Shown: positions 35,291-46,680, counted from the first letter of the stretch. The stretch: DNA of 64,000 bases from Caenorhabditis elegans (GCF_000002985.6 NC_003281.10:10664001-10728000), one strand, 5' to 3'. The notes: generated by a model from the letters alone, not told the origin. A program made the numbers and translations.

Positions 35291-36559
35291 TTATTGAGGA
35301 GCCGGCGCCGTTGGAGCTGGTTCTTCTTTCGACATAAACGGAAACCACAATCCTTTCCCTGAAATTTCTCATATTTTTCTTTTCCTTAACCAAAAAAGAA
35401 TCATTAATTTACCAAATTTCTGTCTTTCCAAAACGACTGCATTCTGCTCCACACGATACTGTTCGAATTCGTTTTTCGACATTGTCATGTACAGGTAACA
35501 CTGAAAAATTAATATATTGATTTTATCGATTTTTCGAAAAATTGAACGAATTTTTCTGAAATTTCGGTGTTTTTTGCTATGTGGCCGCGAATAGTAAAAA
35601 CTCGGCCACAAATTTTTTTATTAGATTGAAAAAAAAACGGTTTTTTAAACGTTTTTTTAAAGTTTTGAAATTTTTGAAAAAAACTTTTGAATAAATTTTT
35701 TAAATTGTGTTGAAAACGGTTATTTAACAAATAAAATTTAAAATTATTGTCAAACTGCACACGAACCGAGTGTAGAACTGGAGCCACCATTGCCGACGAG
35801 CAGAGACCAAAGACAAGATATAGATGAGCACTTGGGTAGCGGAGAAGGAAACGACTGCAAAAAAATTTAATTTAAATTTTAAAATTTTCTGCAAATTCTA
35901 ACGAAAATTCCAATTTTCAAAAAAAAGTGGTTTTTTCAAGCTTCTAAATATTTTCAATTTTTTTTTAGAATTTAGAGAATAAAAAATGAATATTTTTGCG
36001 AAAGTTTTGAAAAATTCGATTTAAAAAAAAATTAATTTTTTTTAATGTCTAAAAGTTTTTTTCCGGTATATTTTTCTACATTTTTCAAATTTTGGCGATA
36101 AAATTTCAATTTTTAGCATTAAATTGTGGCATTTTTAAAGATTTTTCCTCGCAATCCAATTTTTTTGAAGTCAAAAAAAATTTTCTTCAAATTTGCAATT
36201 TTTTTAAAGCTTTTGCTCCAAAATGTTGAAAATTTTCAGATTTCGGTAATTCGAAATGTTTTCTACAAAAAATTATGTAAAAAACTGAAAAAAAGGTTGA
36301 TTTTTTTAATAAAAAGAATTGCAGTTTTCTGTTTTTAAAAATTTTTAATTTTATATTAAATAACTACAAAAAAGTTGTTTCTATTTTATTTATTTTTTGA
36401 ATAAAAATTTCCGAAATTTTCTGCAGAAAAGTGTCTATTTTTCAAAAAAATTAAAACAAACCGAACAAAAGCTGGCGGAAACCTCTGATTCTGTTGATAA
36501 TATGTGGCTCGAGTGCGGCTGAAGCTCACAAGAAAGCTGTTCGACGCTTTTAAAAACAT
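35291..36559 (-). CDS. Small putative mitochondrial single-pass membrane protein
   Basis: Exons 36559-36462, 35854-35767, 35500-35413 and 35358-35291 join in frame to 113 residues. The N-terminus is a plausible mitochondrial presequence (MFLKASNSFLVSFSRTRATY, basic and hydroxylated, without acids). One hydrophobic segment follows (HLYLVFGLCSSAMVAPVLHS, about 43-62), then a charged stretch (SKNEFEQYRVEQNAVVLERQ) and a Pro/Ala tail. The ATG lies one base after a TTTCAG acceptor, and the acceptor is only about 230 bp below the stop of the methyltransferase gene on the same strand, which suggests operon-type trans-splicing. I cannot name the family; size and layout resemble small respiratory-chain accessory subunits. 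Confidence 0.7.
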
Positions 36560-36792
36560 TCTGAAACAAAATTTTCCTGGAATTCAGAATATCTCGGTAG
36601 GTTAAAGGGATATTTCATCGGAAAATCTCGAAATTGAATTGTTGATTAAAAATGTCAAAATCGGTTTTGATATGAAAATTTAGATTTAAAGAAAAGGACG
36701 ACAGACAACAAAATTGAGCGAAAAATCTAAAAATTAAAAAAAAAGAACTAAAAATTATTATACTTCGTCACAAATGGCTTATCAGATCCCTT

Positions 36793-39700
36793 CAGTTTCT
36801 CTTGTAGACCCAAACAGCGTCGATTCCTTCTCCGATTTGATGCTCCTGGAAAAAATGAAATTTTAAAAAAAACTTTTATTTAAAAAATAATTAATTTTTT
36901 TCTCAGTTTTTACAATTTTTTTTTATTAATTAATGAAATTATTTGTTCAAATATGTTCACTTTAATTTGAGAACTTTTTAAGCATAAATTTTTTGCAGTT
37001 TTTTTTAATAGAAAATTTCAATGTTTAGAAAACTTCGAATTCTCCAAAAAAAAACATTTTTTAAAGGATTTTTTTTTTTTTTAAATCATCGTTATTTCAG
37101 TTTTTACAGCATTTTTTGTTAAAAAAAAAATAGTTTTTACAAAATTTTTTTAATTGAAAATTTTTTATCTTTTTGTTTAGAGATTGTTTTTTAAAATTAT
37201 TATTTTTACATTTTTGGGGTTTTTTTTCTATTTTTTGTTCATTTTTCAAATTTCCTTGCGATCCTGCACACTTTTTCAAACAAAATCAGTAAAATGATGT
37301 AATAATCAGTTTTATTCGATTTTTTAAATTTACAGTGAGGTTTTAATTTTTTAACCATAAATTTGAAAAAAAATTTAGATTTTTTTCAATATTTTTTCTA
37401 AAAAAATGTATTACATTTTTTTTCAACTTTCTTTTTGGCAAAATTCGAAAAAAAAATTATTTTTGTAATGACTTTTTTTCGTTTTGAGGTCCAATATCCG
37501 GGTTTTTTTTTTGATGAAAATTAATTTTTCAGCCAATTCTTACCAATTTCCATGCATCATTCTCTGGTAACGGGAATCGACACGCAAGAAGATTTGTGTT
37601 TGATCGCATTTCACTGAGTTTTGGAACCAAATCACCCATTAAACTCTCGGCTCCAAAGATAACTGCGGTTTGATATGGATTGAGATCAGTTTTGAAGATA
37701 TTCTTGCGCATAAATCTGAAATTTATTTTTATTTTTAAAGATTTAGGTTTTCTAAAAATGTAAATTTTTTAAATGTTTTCCAAAAAACTTCTTTTTTTTC
37801 TGAAAAATTTCAATAAAATTCAGGTCTCAATCAATTTAAAATAGCATTGAAATTGAGTTTTGCGCAAATTCGAATAAAAATTAAAAATTATTAATTTTGA
37901 AATTAATAAAATTAATAATAATTAATTTTAATTCGAATTTTTCGCAAAAAAGTCAATTTTTTATAAATTTGAATTAAAACTTAATTTTTTTTTTCGAATT
38001 TCGCAGGATTTTTAAGGACTTTTTTAAAGTAAAATTCCAATAAAAATCTTTTTTAAATTATTATTTTAAAATTAATTTTTGTTCGAATTTTTTAAAATTT
38101 TTATTCGAATTTTGCACAAAAAGTCCTTTTTACATTTTAAATAAATTTTTAAAAAGTTTTTTTTTTGGATTAAAACTTAGATTTTATTCGAATTTCGCAG
38201 AAATTTCAAGCGGATTTTCGAAAATTGAAATTCCGAATTGTTTTTTGGAATTTTTTCGAATTTCTAGGATCTTACAGAATTTTCAAAAACATTTCTGAAA
38301 ATTTTGTGCACATTTTTTTTGAGTGAATGCTCAAAAAAAAGGAATTTCTAGAGTATTTCAAATTTTTTTTTTGGAATTTTTAGAAATTTCTGATTTTAAG
38401 CTGAAAAATAACCTAGTTTCTTTGCCCAATCCCTCCCTTATTGAACGGTATTTTGAATAGGCGACGAGGATCGAATTCAGTTCCACTCCCGTGCTGTTGA
38501 ACCCTTCCCTGGCACATTGAAGCACCTGTAAATGCTCATTTTAGTCAGTTTTTAGTCTATTTACTACGTTAGTAACTGCAATCAAACACACATATTATCT
38601 TCTTTAATACACAATTTATTATATATATATATATCAACTCTCTAAAAATCTTTTAAAAAAATTGCGAAAACATTGAAAAACAACTCGGAGAAAGAGGGAC
38701 TAGAAACATGAAAGTGACGTCATTGATGAGCACTAAAGCTTTGTGGCGGGGACGATGGAATGAAAAAATGGAATGGCGTGTTTTTGGGTTGAGAAATTGG
38801 AGGAAATGATGCGATTGTGCTCTATCGCACAAATTTCAGGATCTCAAAGCGTTTTTGCTACAAGCTACAGAAATATCACAAAGAAACTGAAAAAAAGTTG
38901 CGATGTAAAAAATATATATAAATAGATTTTTCAAAATTTCTGTTTCAGACCACCAGCGCATCGCTCCGCCCATTTTTGAACCAATCAGATAGAGTGGGCG
39001 GAGTTCGAAGACGCTGATTGGTTCAAGAGTGGGCGGAACGAATCGCTGATCGGCCTGAAACAGAGAAATTGGCACAGATGCAAAATTTCGCGATTTTTCT
39101 CGTTTTTTTCTATTTTTTTATTATTATTTTTTCGGAAATTCAAATTTTCTGACATATTGTTTTTTTTCACGATTTTTTTTTAAGTCAAGAAAACCCCCGA
39201 AAAAAGTCGTGCAACAGAGCAAAATTGCATTAGCCTCAAGTTAGACTCCGCCCATTTACTGGCAAATATGTCGCGTGGAATTTCAAAAAATTTGCATTTT
39301 TGTAATTTTTCAATTTCCGATTTTCCAGCAATTTCCAACACTGAAAAAGCTCAAAATTATATAAAACTTAAAAATTTCAATTCCGCGCGGCAGACTTGCC
39401 AATAAGTGGGCGTGGCCTGCCAGCTATTTCCCACCCAGAAAAACCCTGATAATTGGGGGAAAACAACAACAGATATTTGAAAAAAAAAGTAATAACCGAA
39501 AAAAAATTGTGTTAAGTGAACCGTGCACACGCTGGGGGAAGGGGAAAGGGGACGGGTAGGCCTTCCACGTAGGCATAAATACCTACACGCCTGCCTACAA
39601 AAGGTGAGCAGGCAGGCAGGCAGACATTTTTGCTCACATAGAGGCTCTAGAGGTCAATGTGACCTATTTAAAAGAGGCTTAGGGGCAGAAAATAGGGAAA

Positions 39701-42700
39701 TTTCCGAAGTAACACGAGAAAACATCTACGAAAACTAGATCTATGATTTCAGTATAGTTTCCGTGTAGCCTCGAAAACTCCTGATATTTTGCCCGCTAAA
39801 CCTCCCGATTAGGTGTTAGTAGTGTCGATGAAAGTAGTAGTGACGACCGGAGCAGCGGCAATCATCCGATTGAACCGATTCTTACGAAGAAGCTGTCTTG
39901 AGGCCTTCGCCGACTTCTTCTGCTTCTTGACACGCTCCATGAGATCCTGTCCGCGATGCGTGACCCCATCCATTTGATCCATTTTCGATAGCAGTGACTC
40001 CAAATCTCCTTTTCGAATCGGCTTCACCGAGATATCACGCACCGCGCGGAATTGACCACAATTGTTGACATGCTCATTTTCAAGTCGGAAATAGTTCCAG
40101 ATAAACCGACGGAACACTTCGAATGGTGCGGTTACTGTCGTCAAAAAGTCCGAGTCAAGAGTCCAAGCTTCTCCGAGCGAGACGTTGAGCACCCAAGCCA
40201 ATCGGAGCACAAAATCCTGAGCGATAGCCATATAGTAATACCATTTACTACCATAGATCATTTCTTCACGCAAGAATCTTGCCTCCTTTGGAGCCCTTGG
40301 ATCGATTAATCCCCAATCCATGAAGATATCCCAAAGGAAGGTGTAGGTAAAGGACATTATATAGGACAGAATCCAAATGTAGAAAAAGATCGAAGTGGTG
40401 TTAGGATCCGTAGCCTCGTAGTACTTGTTCAGGGCTCCACAGGCAACTACAAAGAAGGTCGTGGAATACTTTCCAGCATTCACTAAATGTGGATGTACTC
40501 GTTTTGTATCTCTATAACGTCTGAGGCACTGCAGAAAACGGATCATTGCCGGAATTATCGACATGAGGGACCGAAGACCTGCGGCAGAAGCACATTGATC
40601 CTTTCCATTCGACAACTCGACACTTCCCCAGGGAACCGATCCAGTGGTAGAGTTGATTCCCTTCACTTCAATCCACCCATTCGAGTAGTCAACTTCTGTA
40701 GCGTAAAAGCACACAAAGTACTGAAAGTCTAGGAATGCGGTGGTCAGTGAGTTCATTTGATCTCCAAGCCAGAAATCGGTGAATGTGACGAAATGGAATG
40801 GTGATGTGAAGCACTTGTAGCAATGTTTCAGAAGCCAGAATCGAGAATTTCTGTGGAATACCGAGTCGGGTTTGGCGATTGGATTCAGAAGAAGAATCAG
40901 ACAAACCACCATTAGTGCTAATGGAGGTGCGAATGGTGGAATATGGAGCATATGAGCATATAGATAGGCGAGAACTGCAAAAGACCACAGCATAATCATA
41001 AAGGATGCGATTTGCATCAGAGTTTGATATGAGAGATGATTCCTGGGATCTACTTCAAAGATCAGAACGTGATTGACTCCAGCAGCAGCCCAACCAGCCA
41101 TATTCACACCACAAAGGAAGATTGATAGGAAGAGAAGTAGTGGTCCTCGGAATAAACGAACGGCTACCCATTTTGGTTCTTGAGGTCGTGCTGGGGAGGC
41201 GATCCATGTTAGAAGTATTGCAAGGAGCAGGATGATGCTCGCACCGATGAAGAGGCCCAGGGAGAAGGTGGTGAGAGGCTTCTGCTTCTCCGAGAGTGGT
41301 GGTACCTGGAAAATTCGATTTTTTCTTCATTCCGGTTTTTTTTTAAATTTTATTTTAGTTTCTAAGTAAATTTTTTATTTGAAATTCACATTTTTTAAAG
41401 AAATTTTTATTCGGAAAAAACTGAATATTTTTTTATTTTATTTTTAATTTTTGAAAGATTCGAGTGTTTTTCTCGAATTTTTCGATTTAAAAAAAATTAA
41501 TTTCCTTACTATTTTAAAAATTTATTCGATTTTAGATCAAATATTGATAATTTTCTAGGTTTTCAATTTTTTTAAAAATTATTTCAACGATTTCAGTCAG
41601 GTTTTTGTATTTTCTTTTTTTTTTAAACAAAAATTGAAAATATCACAATTTTTCCCTGGAAATTTTTATTTTGATTAGAAATTTTTTTTTCAGAAAAAAT
41701 TCATTTTATTGAAATTTTTTATTATTTATTTTCAAAAAAACTTAAAACTACTATTCAGCATTTTCTTAGATTTTTTTTCAAAAAATCTCCGAAAAAAAAA
41801 ACTGAAAATCGCTCGAAAATTCAATTTTTCATTGGGTTTTCTAAAGTTAATTCTGTTTCGTATAAAATAATCAATTTTCCAATTTTTTCAGCGAAATTTC
41901 GAACCTTAAGCCTCTTCATTCCAGCTTGTCGATTTCCAGCCTCCAAATCATTAATTACACTGGTTTCCACATTTGTGATCAGAGTTTCAATTTCTCGATT
42001 CAAGAAAAACGACGATTTTTCCACTTTATTAATCCGCCAGTCGAGTCCTCGTTCGTTGCCAGTGAGCTTGTCGTGTTTCTTTAAAATCTTCCGAAATCCG
42101 GTAGCATTCAATTGCTGAAAGTTCTGAACCAGCACCAGAGAAAGATAAAACTCGGAGAATGCGAGTTTCAGCTGCTGCTCATTCCGTGTGGTCTCCTTAT
42201 GGAATTTGTCTTTTCCTCCGAACCTTCTACGGATCCCTGTGGTATCGCTGCGAGACCCAAGAACATCCTTGAACACTTGTAGTTCGGTTTGAAGCTCGTG
42301 ATGTTTTCCCTGTCCTTCAGCGATTTTTTGCGAGAAGAATAGGTTGATCTTGGTGAGCTCTTGGTCGCACTCGTTGAAAAATTTCTCGTCGAGCCGGGAA
42401 ATGTGCTCTTCTCGGCGGTCATCGTCGGCGGGAACCTCCATCATATCATCGTATAATAGATTTTTGAGCCGCTCATAGTCAATGTATTGTTTCCGCCACT
42501 CGGGCGTCAAGTGGCTCGCTAGTTGCTCGCCGAACTTCATCTAAAATCGGGAAAATGGGAATAACTTACAACACGGCCATCGCCGGAGCCTAAATCAATG
42601 AGCGTTCCCTTCTTGTTGCTGTTGCTGCTCGTGGCGAGTGAAAGTGCGCGGGAGACGTTCGCGAGCTGCTCCGTCGTTGCTGGGACGTACGGAATGCAGA

Positions 42701-42803
42701 CGCGTCGCAGAGCGGGCGCCACGAACGGAATTGCGGCCGCCGAGATGGCGAGCGCCGTTGCGCCAGCCACACCGGCAATCACCAGACCTGTGTTCATGCC
42801 CAT
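36793..42803 (-). CDS. ATPSCKMT/FAM173-type mitochondrial protein lysine methyltransferase
   Basis: Exons 42803-42570, 38525-38413, 37715-37544 and 36846-36793 join in frame to 190 residues. A hydrophobic N-terminal segment (about residues 6-32) anchors it. SAM motif I is LIDLGSGDGR (68-77), followed across a 4 kb intron by GFNSTGVELN, the acidic-loop equivalent. NLLACRFPLPEN and IGEGIDAVWVY are typical of FAM173 proteins, which trimethylate the c-subunit of ATP synthase or ADP/ATP carrier lysines in vertebrates. The first coding intron (42,569-38,526) contains an entire XPR1-type gene on the same strand. A non-coding leader exon may lie near 42,958-43,021 (AG acceptor and GTGGGT donor). A small mitochondrial-looking gene follows closely downstream. 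Confidence 0.85.
38940..39062. repeat. Palindrome with paired CCAAT and GC boxes
   Basis: TGTTTCAGACC at the left pairs with GGCCTGAAACA at the right. In between, CGCTCCGCCCA, TTGAACCAATCAG and GTGGGCGGAG are mirrored by CTGATTGGTTCAA and GTGGGCGGAACG, so the whole 123 bp can form a hairpin. It lies between the XPR1-type stop and exon 2 of the methyltransferase. Related single words (CTCCGCCCATTTACTGG at 39,246; GTGGGCGTGGCC at 39,402) lie nearby. Confidence 0.75.
39809..42540 (-). CDS. XPR1-type SPX-EXS phosphate exporter
   Basis: Two exons (42540-41905 and 41305-39809) join in frame to 710 residues, close to the ~696 of vertebrate XPR1. The SPX domain is residues 1-212, with MKFGEQLASHLTPEWRKQYI and the inositol-pyrophosphate-binding lysine helix KILKKHDK (151-158). 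Hydrophobic segments begin at about 225. The EXS domain has INPTK-like LLNPIAKPD, SRFWLLKH, DQMNSL, the hallmark RFLQCLRRYRDTKR, HLVNAGKYSTTFF, and RRFIWNYFRLENEH. XPR1 exports inorganic phosphate at the plasma membrane under inositol-pyrophosphate control. The gene is nested on the same strand in intron 1 of the methyltransferase. The A of its ATG is the first base after a CGATTTTAG acceptor, so the mRNA is probably spliced-leader trans-spliced. Confidence 0.93.
42541..42569 (-). promoter_or_regulatory. 29-nt spacer: methyltransferase donor to XPR1-type splice acceptor
   Basis: On the minus strand the first coding exon of the methyltransferase ends at GTT followed by the consensus donor GTAAGT. 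Only 29 nt later ATTTTAG is followed directly by the XPR1-type ATG. 29 nt is below the usual C. elegans minimum intron size (about 40 nt), so the acceptor is more likely used for trans-splicing. Both sides are phase 0, so a cis join would give an in-frame fusion. Confidence 0.8.
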
Positions 42804-43766
42804 ACTGCAAAAAAACACAATCTCGAGGGGAACACTCATTGATTTAAATCATGATTTTTTATTTGTTTTAAAATTTATTATTTTTAAGTTTAAATTATCT
42901 TTATTTTTCAAAGGATTATTGTTTTTGAATATTTAAAATTAAAATTCATACCCACCTTTATTCTTCAATCGATTTTCTTCGGAATAAGATGAAGTTTCTC
43001 ATCAACGATTCAAATTTTCTACCTGAAAACAGAAAAAAAATGTTTAAAACGATTTTCAGGCCTAAAACAGTGCAAAACACTGGAAATATATCGATTTACG
43101 CATAAATTGCACTCGACAGAATCAAAATTTAAATTCGTACTTTTCGCGAAAAAGAGATAGACAACGAAATTCGATAAGGGCACATGCGACTAAAAATCGG
43201 GAGCTCAGTGCACCGGAAGTGCGCAAGCAGTTGATGATTGCGCAAACGAGTGGCTACTGGCGCGTTTTCGGATGGGTCGGATTTATTTTCTGCAATTTCT
43301 GTGCGATTTTTATTAATTTTTTGCGTTTCCCACCGTATTTTCCAACCAAATTTCTGAATTTTTATATAAAATTGTCGTAATTTGCATGGTTCCGACGTTG
43401 AAAATCACCAAAACCCAGGTTAAAATTCGTTTTTTAAAAAGGGGGTTTACTTTATAAAGATATGCAATTTTGGAATTTCAGTTTTGCTAATTTTTCGTGG
43501 TTTCTTAGAGTTTTTCTATTGAAGATTGTTAAAGATCTTGTAAAGAAGATGTTAAGTCGGTAAACATTGCAAAACTTTTAATTTTCCTCAATTTTCGCTA
43601 ATTTTTTGCGTTTCTTTATGATTTTTATTTTAAAATTAGGTTTTTCGGGTATCGATTTGTTAATTTTTTAGCTAAAAATATATTACATAAACAAAAGTTT
43701 CTTCAAACTTATATTTCTCTCTTATTCCGATTAAAAACTAAATTACCTTTCAACTTCCAGGTAAAT
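42804..43766. promoter_or_regulatory. Shared divergent promoter region
   Basis: This region lies between the methyltransferase (-) and mrpl-12 (+) coding starts. It contains a likely minus-strand leader exon, a GC-richer patch at 43,180-43,275 (GCACCGGAAGTGCGC, an ETS-like CCGGAAGT word, and GGCGCGTTTTCG), and for mrpl-12 a TTCCAG acceptor at 43,755-43,760, 6 bp upstream of its ATG, likely a trans-splice site. Confidence 0.55.
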
Positions 43767-44394
43767 ATGTTGTCCAGAACACTCCGACCGATCTCCAAGG
43801 TGCTCAGAAGCAGCGCGAAGTACTCCCAGGCCGCAGGTAATCTGAAAATTAAGATTTTCCTCAAAATCATATCAAAATTTTCAGGTCTTCCATTAAACGA
43901 GGGAAGCCCGGCACCATTGCCATCAGAAGACAGAGCAATCTCCGCAAAAGTCAGCTCGTTGGTTGAAGAAATCGCGAATCTCAGCCTGCTCGACGTCTCC
44001 GATCTTAACTGGGCTCTCAAGAAGCGGCTCAACATTCCAGATCAACCATTGATGGCTGCTGCCGCTGCTGCTCCAGCCGCTCAGGGTAAACATTATTTAT
44101 TATAGTTTAATAAAATTATTTATTTATTTTCATTATTTTTCAGCCGAAGCGGAAGCCGCATCAGACGTTCCACAAAAAATGACATTCACTGTGAAATTAA
44201 CGAAATTCGATGATACCAAGAAGATCGCAATCATCAAGGAGATCCGTAACGCCATTCCAGGCCTCAATCTCGTTCAGGCCAAGAAGTTTGTGGAAACCGC
44301 ACCGGTAAATGTTAAGGAGGATCTTGGAAAGGCAGAAGCCGATGAGTTGAAGGCTATTCTGGAGAAGGCTGGAGCTACCATTGAAATTGTTTAA
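43767..44394 (+). CDS. mrpl-12: Mitochondrial large-subunit ribosomal protein bL12m
   Basis: Exons 43767-43836, 43885-44085 and 44144-44394 join in frame to 173 residues. The N-terminus is a mitochondrial presequence (MLSRTLRPISKVLRSSAKYS). An L7/L12 N-terminal dimerisation region (SSLVEEIANLSLLDVSDLNW) and an Ala-rich hinge (AAAAAAPAAQ) follow. The C-terminal domain has FTVKLTKFDDTKKIAIIKEI, GLNLVQAKKFVETAP and LKAILEKAGATIEIV, nearly as in bacterial L7/L12. The protein forms the mitoribosome stalk that recruits translation factors, and in mammals it also contacts mitochondrial RNA polymerase. A TTCCAG acceptor lies just before the ATG. The symbol is from recall of the locus. Confidence 0.95.
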
Positions 44395-44491
44395 TTTTTT
44401 GTTCTATATTTCCCTCTTTTCATTTGTTGTGTTCTCATTTTCTTCAAATTTTTCGTAGATAGTGTAGCATTTCTTTTTGTTAAGTTTTATT

Positions 44492-46680
44492 TTATTTTAT
44501 GGAAAAATAATTAATTTCAAAAATAATTAAATTTACACCCGGCAAGAAGAGAAATACACGTCCCATGATAGAAATACTATTGGATAGATTCTGGAGAAGC
44601 TGCTGGAGAAGATCAAAAATCGGTAGTCTCATTTGAAGAAGTGTCAAGACCTGCAATTTGGGAAAATTACCGGAAGCCTGTATGGGTACAAACCTCCGCG
44701 TCCGAATACTTTCAGCGACATTCCGAATTGAAGAACTCGCATATCCTTTTCGGATAATTGGCCGAACGAGATCGCGTGGTCGGAACATTTTCCGGCTTTT
44801 GTGGGACTTGAACGGAACAATTTCGAGTCTGGCGCAATTATTTGTTTTGGTGGAAGATCGTTGAATAGTCGGAGAGCATCTTCATCAAATGGATCAGCTA
44901 TCTGGACACCGTACTTCTCGCTGCAGTCGTAGAGAGCGAAATCCGAGGCTCGCGAGAAGAAAAATCCTCTGAAAATCATGAAATCAAACATTTTTAGAAT
45001 TTATTCGGGAGTTTTCCAGAAGTAATTCTCTGATTTTCGATTTTTTAGTCTTCAAAAACTTTCGGTAATTTTGCAAATTAAATTTGTTACACTGATGCAA
45101 AACTTTGCGATATTTGCCCCAGAATTACGGTACCCGGTCTTGATACGACATTTTTTTGCTAATGTTGAAAGGTCTGCGCCTTTAAAGATTAGTGAAATTT
45201 CAAACTTGTGCTGCTGTGGAGTTTTATCGCTTTTTCATTGTTTTCTGCTGATTTATTTTTTAAACATACATATTAACAATCGTGAGAAAAACTATGAAAA
45301 TAAATGATTTTAATGAAAATTCCACGGAAACCAAAGTTTTCAATTACAGTACTCTTTAAAGGCGCACATATTTTCGCATATGACCAAAATTTGTCGTGTC
45401 GAGACCAGGTACCGTATTTTTAGCGCAATATTTCGCGACTCGAAAATCCAAGTAAATAGTATTTTATTAAAATTTGATACACAAGGTGTAGGGTTCCCAG
45501 AAATTTAATTATTTTTGCGCGTCAAATTCGCTGTATTGGGTACGTAGCACTAAAAAAAATCTTACTTGCAAGCAGAAAGCTTATCAATTGCTGGATTTGA
45601 TAGCACAACTCCACCACGAACGGAAATCTTCTTGAAGCTGCTCAGCGGGAAGAGCCAAGAGAATAATGTGCTGGAAAATTGCTGGTTTTTTGGAAAAGCT
45701 CGGCCACTGATTTAAATATTACGGGAAAACTAAATTCTGGGAATGCATATTACGCAACACATTTGACGCGCAAAATATAAATATATCTCGCAGCGAAAAC
45801 TACAGTAATTCATTAAATGACTACTGTAGCGCTTGTGTCGATTTACGGGCCCACTTACTGTAGTTTTCGCAATGAGATATATTTATATTTTGCGCGTCAA
45901 ATATGTTGCGCAATACGCATTCTCAGATATTACGGGAACGCAAAATTCTAACCTAGTATCCTTCACTTTTCCAAGAACAACTGGTTTTTCAGAATCAAAA
46001 TTTCTCAGAGTATTTCGAAGATTTGGAACTATCAAATAAGTCTGATCATCGCCCAAAAATGTCCATTGAGCCGGGACTTTTGACGAGAATTCCATTGCAT
46101 ATAAATAATATGTCCAGTAGAAATGGTTAAGGCTGGAATCCACGTGGTACATTGTATAGTTATCTGTAAATTTGAAATTTGAAATTAAAAAGTGCAACAG
46201 AGCGCGATTTCGGCCCCGACTCACTTTGAAATTTCTGAAACTTATCGAATAATTTCTGATTATTCGTGAAGAATATCGTCTCCTGACACAGTTTTGCGTA
46301 CCCATCTGTGATTGCGGATATTATATTTTCTGGCTTCTGTAATACATCGAATTTCACGCACAAATTTTTAATTTTTGGCGACTTACGTGGGTAGCCTTGT
46401 GGAGAATGATAACACAACGGAGATTAAAGGATTCCGGTTTTGGTGTGGATTTTTCTGGAAAAGATGAAATTGAATCACAAATTTCAAATAAAAAATGTAT
46501 ATAGATACCATGTTCCATTAAATGAATATGTTTTGAAATATCGTTGTCTCCATCAAATATGAACAAAATACCTATCAGGTAGCCAAGTGAGACGCCCAGC
46601 GCCAAATGAATCACAACATCTCTGAAATTGACTTTTTCCCTTGAAACAATGTATGTGAACACAGTAGCAACACATGCCAT
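44492..46680 (-). CDS. C1GALT1-like (GT31) type II Golgi glycosyltransferase with altered DxD motif
   Basis: Exons 46680-46509, 46454-46387, 46336-46225, 46163-45953, 45670-45566, 44968-44671 and 44650-44492 join in frame to 374 residues, the size of core-1 beta-1,3-galactosyltransferases. A signal anchor (VVIHLALGVSLGYLIGILFIF) follows a short cytoplasmic N-terminus. CVIILHKATH starts the catalytic domain. HFYWTYYLYAMEF and WTFLGDDQTYLI occupy the place of the W.K/DDDTY block, so the third metal-binding aspartate is Gln. RGGVVLSNPAIDKL and CSEKYGVQIADPFDEDALRL also fit the family. Such enzymes add Gal to GalNAc on mucin-type O-glycans. The last exon is hydrophobic and unusual. Both introns flanking exon 5 carry repeats. 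Confidence 0.8.
45126..45417. mobile_element. Fold-back element, GGTACC...GGTCTTGA ends
   Basis: The left end ATTACGGTACCCGGTCTTGA pairs with the right end GTCGAGACCAGGTACCGTA. Inside are CTGCGCCTTTAAAGA and its mirror TCTTTAAAGGCGCA. It lies in the intron before the penultimate exon of the C1GALT1-like gene. A second copy is at 48,741-48,966 and a half copy is near 57,665-57,745. Confidence 0.75.
45737..45926. mobile_element. Fold-back element with TTTGACGCGCAAAATAT arms
   Basis: CTGGGAATGCATATTACGC and TTTGACGCGCAAAATATA at the left are mirrored by TATATTTTGCGCGTCAAA and GCGCAATACGCATTCTCAG at the right. The loop has GACTACTGTAGCGCTTGTGT and GATTTACGGGC. It lies in an intron of the C1GALT1-like gene, ending 27 bp before the exon at 45,953. 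Confidence 0.8.

Noticed and set aside
42595..42936. Open frames on both strands opposite the methyltransferase first exon
   Set aside because: The minus frame with the membrane segment and LIDLGSGDGR explains the region; the rest are shadows of GC-rich coding DNA.
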